A stretch of 6,713 nt of DNA from JASFRI01 sp050115015 (GTDB lineage Bacteria > Acidobacteriota > Polarisedimenticolia > CBDVAL01), in the NCBI GenBank assembly GCA_050115015.1, contig JASFRI010000232.1:1-6713 (forward strand). The letters are read 5' to 3'. Below, piece by piece: positions 5,777 through 6,713 of the stretch (position 1 is the first letter of the stretch; every line of letters starts with the position of its first letter). The translations under genes and the position numbers were made by a program. The notes under the pieces were generated by a model, which was not told the origin of the DNA, did no database searches, and saw nothing but the letters and a program-made list of their open reading frames with translations.

Positions 5777-6713
5777 ACTGGACCGGCACGGCACGGAGCC
5801 GGAGGAGGAGCTGGTCCCCGAGGATGATACCGTCATCGGGACCGCGTTCCGCTGGTCCCTCCTGGTCATCGCGCTCCTCGTCGCCGGCATCGCCCTCGCG
5901 CTCTGGCTGGCACGGGAGGAGCCGGAGACGGAGACCATCGTCGCCCGGGGACCCGTCACGGTCCCCGGCCCCCTCGACCAGAGCCAGCCGCAGATGCCCC
6001 TCGTGACCTTCACCGAGATCACCGGCGAGGCGGGAATCGACTTCCGGCACGAGACCGGTGCCCGGGGCGATAAGCTCCTGCCGGAGACCATGGGCGGCGG
6101 CGTCGCCTTCTTCGACTACGACGGCGACGAGGATCCCGATCTCCTATTCGTCAACTCGGACGACTGGCCGGAGAGCCGTGGCGGGACCGCCGCCACGATG
6201 GCGCTGTACCGCAACGACGGTACCGGGCGGTTCGAGAACGTCACCGCGGGCTCGGGCCTAGACGTCGGGTTCTACGGCCAGGGGGTCGCCGTCGGCGACT
6301 ACGATGGTGACGGCGATCGCGACATCTTCCTGTCGGCCCTCGGCCCCAACCACCTGTTCCGGAACGAGGGGGGCCACTTCCAGGAGGTGACGGATCCGGC
6401 GGGCGTTGCCGGGGCCCCGGACGCCTGGAGCTCCAGCGCGGGGTTCTTCGACTACGACAACGACGGGGACCTGGACCTCTTCGTCTGCAACTACGTCGAG
6501 TGGTCCCGGGAGATCGACCTGCGGCTCAACTTCACCTTGAACGGCAAGGACCGCGCCTACGGCCCGCCCATGCAGTACCAGGGTGCATACTCGTACCTGT
6601 ACCGCAACGAGGGGAACGGCACCTTCCGGGACGTGTCCGCGGAGGCGGGTGTCCAGGTGGTGAACCCCGCCACCGGAAAGCCGATGGGAAAGGCGCTTGC
6701 CGTGACCTTCGTG
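5766..6713 (+). CDS. CRTAC1-type FG-GAP/VCBS beta-propeller protein, membrane-anchored, 3'-truncated by window edge
   Basis: The visible 316 residues have an acidic N-terminus and one hydrophobic helix at about 28-49 (WSLLVIALLVAGIALALWLA), acting as an uncleaved signal anchor. A proline-rich linker to about residue 80 follows, then propeller repeats. Three repeats carry the calcium-binding loop of the FG-GAP/VCBS type: FFDYDGDEDPD at 115-125, VGDYDGDGDRD at 176-186 and FFDYDNDGDLD at 227-237. Each is followed by strand motifs such as LYRNDGTGRFENVT and LFRNEGGHFQEVT. This layout, with ITGEAGIDFRHETG before the first blade, matches CRTAC1 family proteins, which usually end in an ASPIC/UnbV domain; that part would lie beyond the window. 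The frame is open to base 6713 with no stop. It probably folds in the periplasm as a calcium-stabilised scaffold or binding partner for the cytochrome made from the overlapping upstream gene. No enzymatic activity is evident. Confidence 0.87.
   Translation, partial: MTTELDRHGTEPEEELVPEDDTVIGTAFRWSLLVIALLVAGIALALWLAREEPETETIVARGPVTVPGPLDQSQPQMPLVTFTEITGEAGIDFRHETGARGDKLLPETMGGGVAFFDYDGDEDPDLLFVNSDDWPESRGGTAATMALYRNDGTGRFENVTAGSGLDVGFYGQGVAVGDYDGDGDRDIFLSALGPNHLFRNEGGHFQEVTDPAGVAGAPDAWSSSAGFFDYDNDGDLDLFVCNYVEWSREIDLRLNFTLNGKDRAYGPPMQYQGAYSYLYRNEGNGTFRDVSAEAGVQVVNPATGKPMGKALAVTFV

Noticed and set aside
4841..6091. A 416-codon minus-strand frame spanning the cytochrome/propeller junction
   Set aside because: It is opposite two well-supported genes, crosses their boundary, and has no recognisable motif or ribosome site.

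Overview
The window reads as a chromosomal segment of a GC-rich proteobacterium. The best single clue is the first gene, a phasin (polyhydroxyalkanoate granule protein) with a lysine/alanine/threonine-rich tail, which is typical of Proteobacteria and especially Gammaproteobacteria. Codon third positions are almost all G or C in every gene called here. A gammaproteobacterium of the purple-sulfur or halophilic sulfur-oxidiser type would fit, but that placement is inference. No mobile element, CRISPR array, rRNA or tRNA was seen.

Layout: (i) 51-458 (+) encodes a phasin. It converges on (ii) a two-gene minus-strand unit, 2041-1757 then 1724-462, made of a small single-pass membrane protein and a 420-residue protein with an HEXXH metal-binding motif, of the type annotated as putative peptide modification proteins. 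The phasin and HEXXH stop codons are only 3 bases apart. (iii) 2042-2266 is a divergent intergenic stretch holding a run of TTTAC elements and a perfect 14-bp palindrome. (iv) 2267-2548 (+) encodes a 93-residue protein of unknown function. (v) 2549-2905 is a gene-free control region with an AT-rich island carrying two inverted DnaA-box-like sites and a cluster of GCATA-type half-sites. (vi) 2906-5776 (+) encodes a large membrane-anchored pentaheme c-type cytochrome with a C-terminal TPR-like region. (vii) 5766 to the window end (+) encodes a membrane-anchored FG-GAP/VCBS (CRTAC1-type) beta-propeller protein, overlapping the cytochrome gene by 11 bases and cut by the window edge.

The strongest candidate for an undescribed system is the last pair. 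One polypeptide joins five membrane helices bearing paired histidines, five CXXCH heme sites, a beta-rich domain and a repeat region. It is translationally coupled to a calcium-binding-type propeller that should face the same compartment. I infer a cell-envelope electron-transfer complex in which membrane quinol or b-type hemes feed periplasmic c-hemes, with the propeller as partner or scaffold. The second candidate is the HEXXH protein with its small membrane partner, which may be an enzyme/substrate or enzyme/anchor pair.
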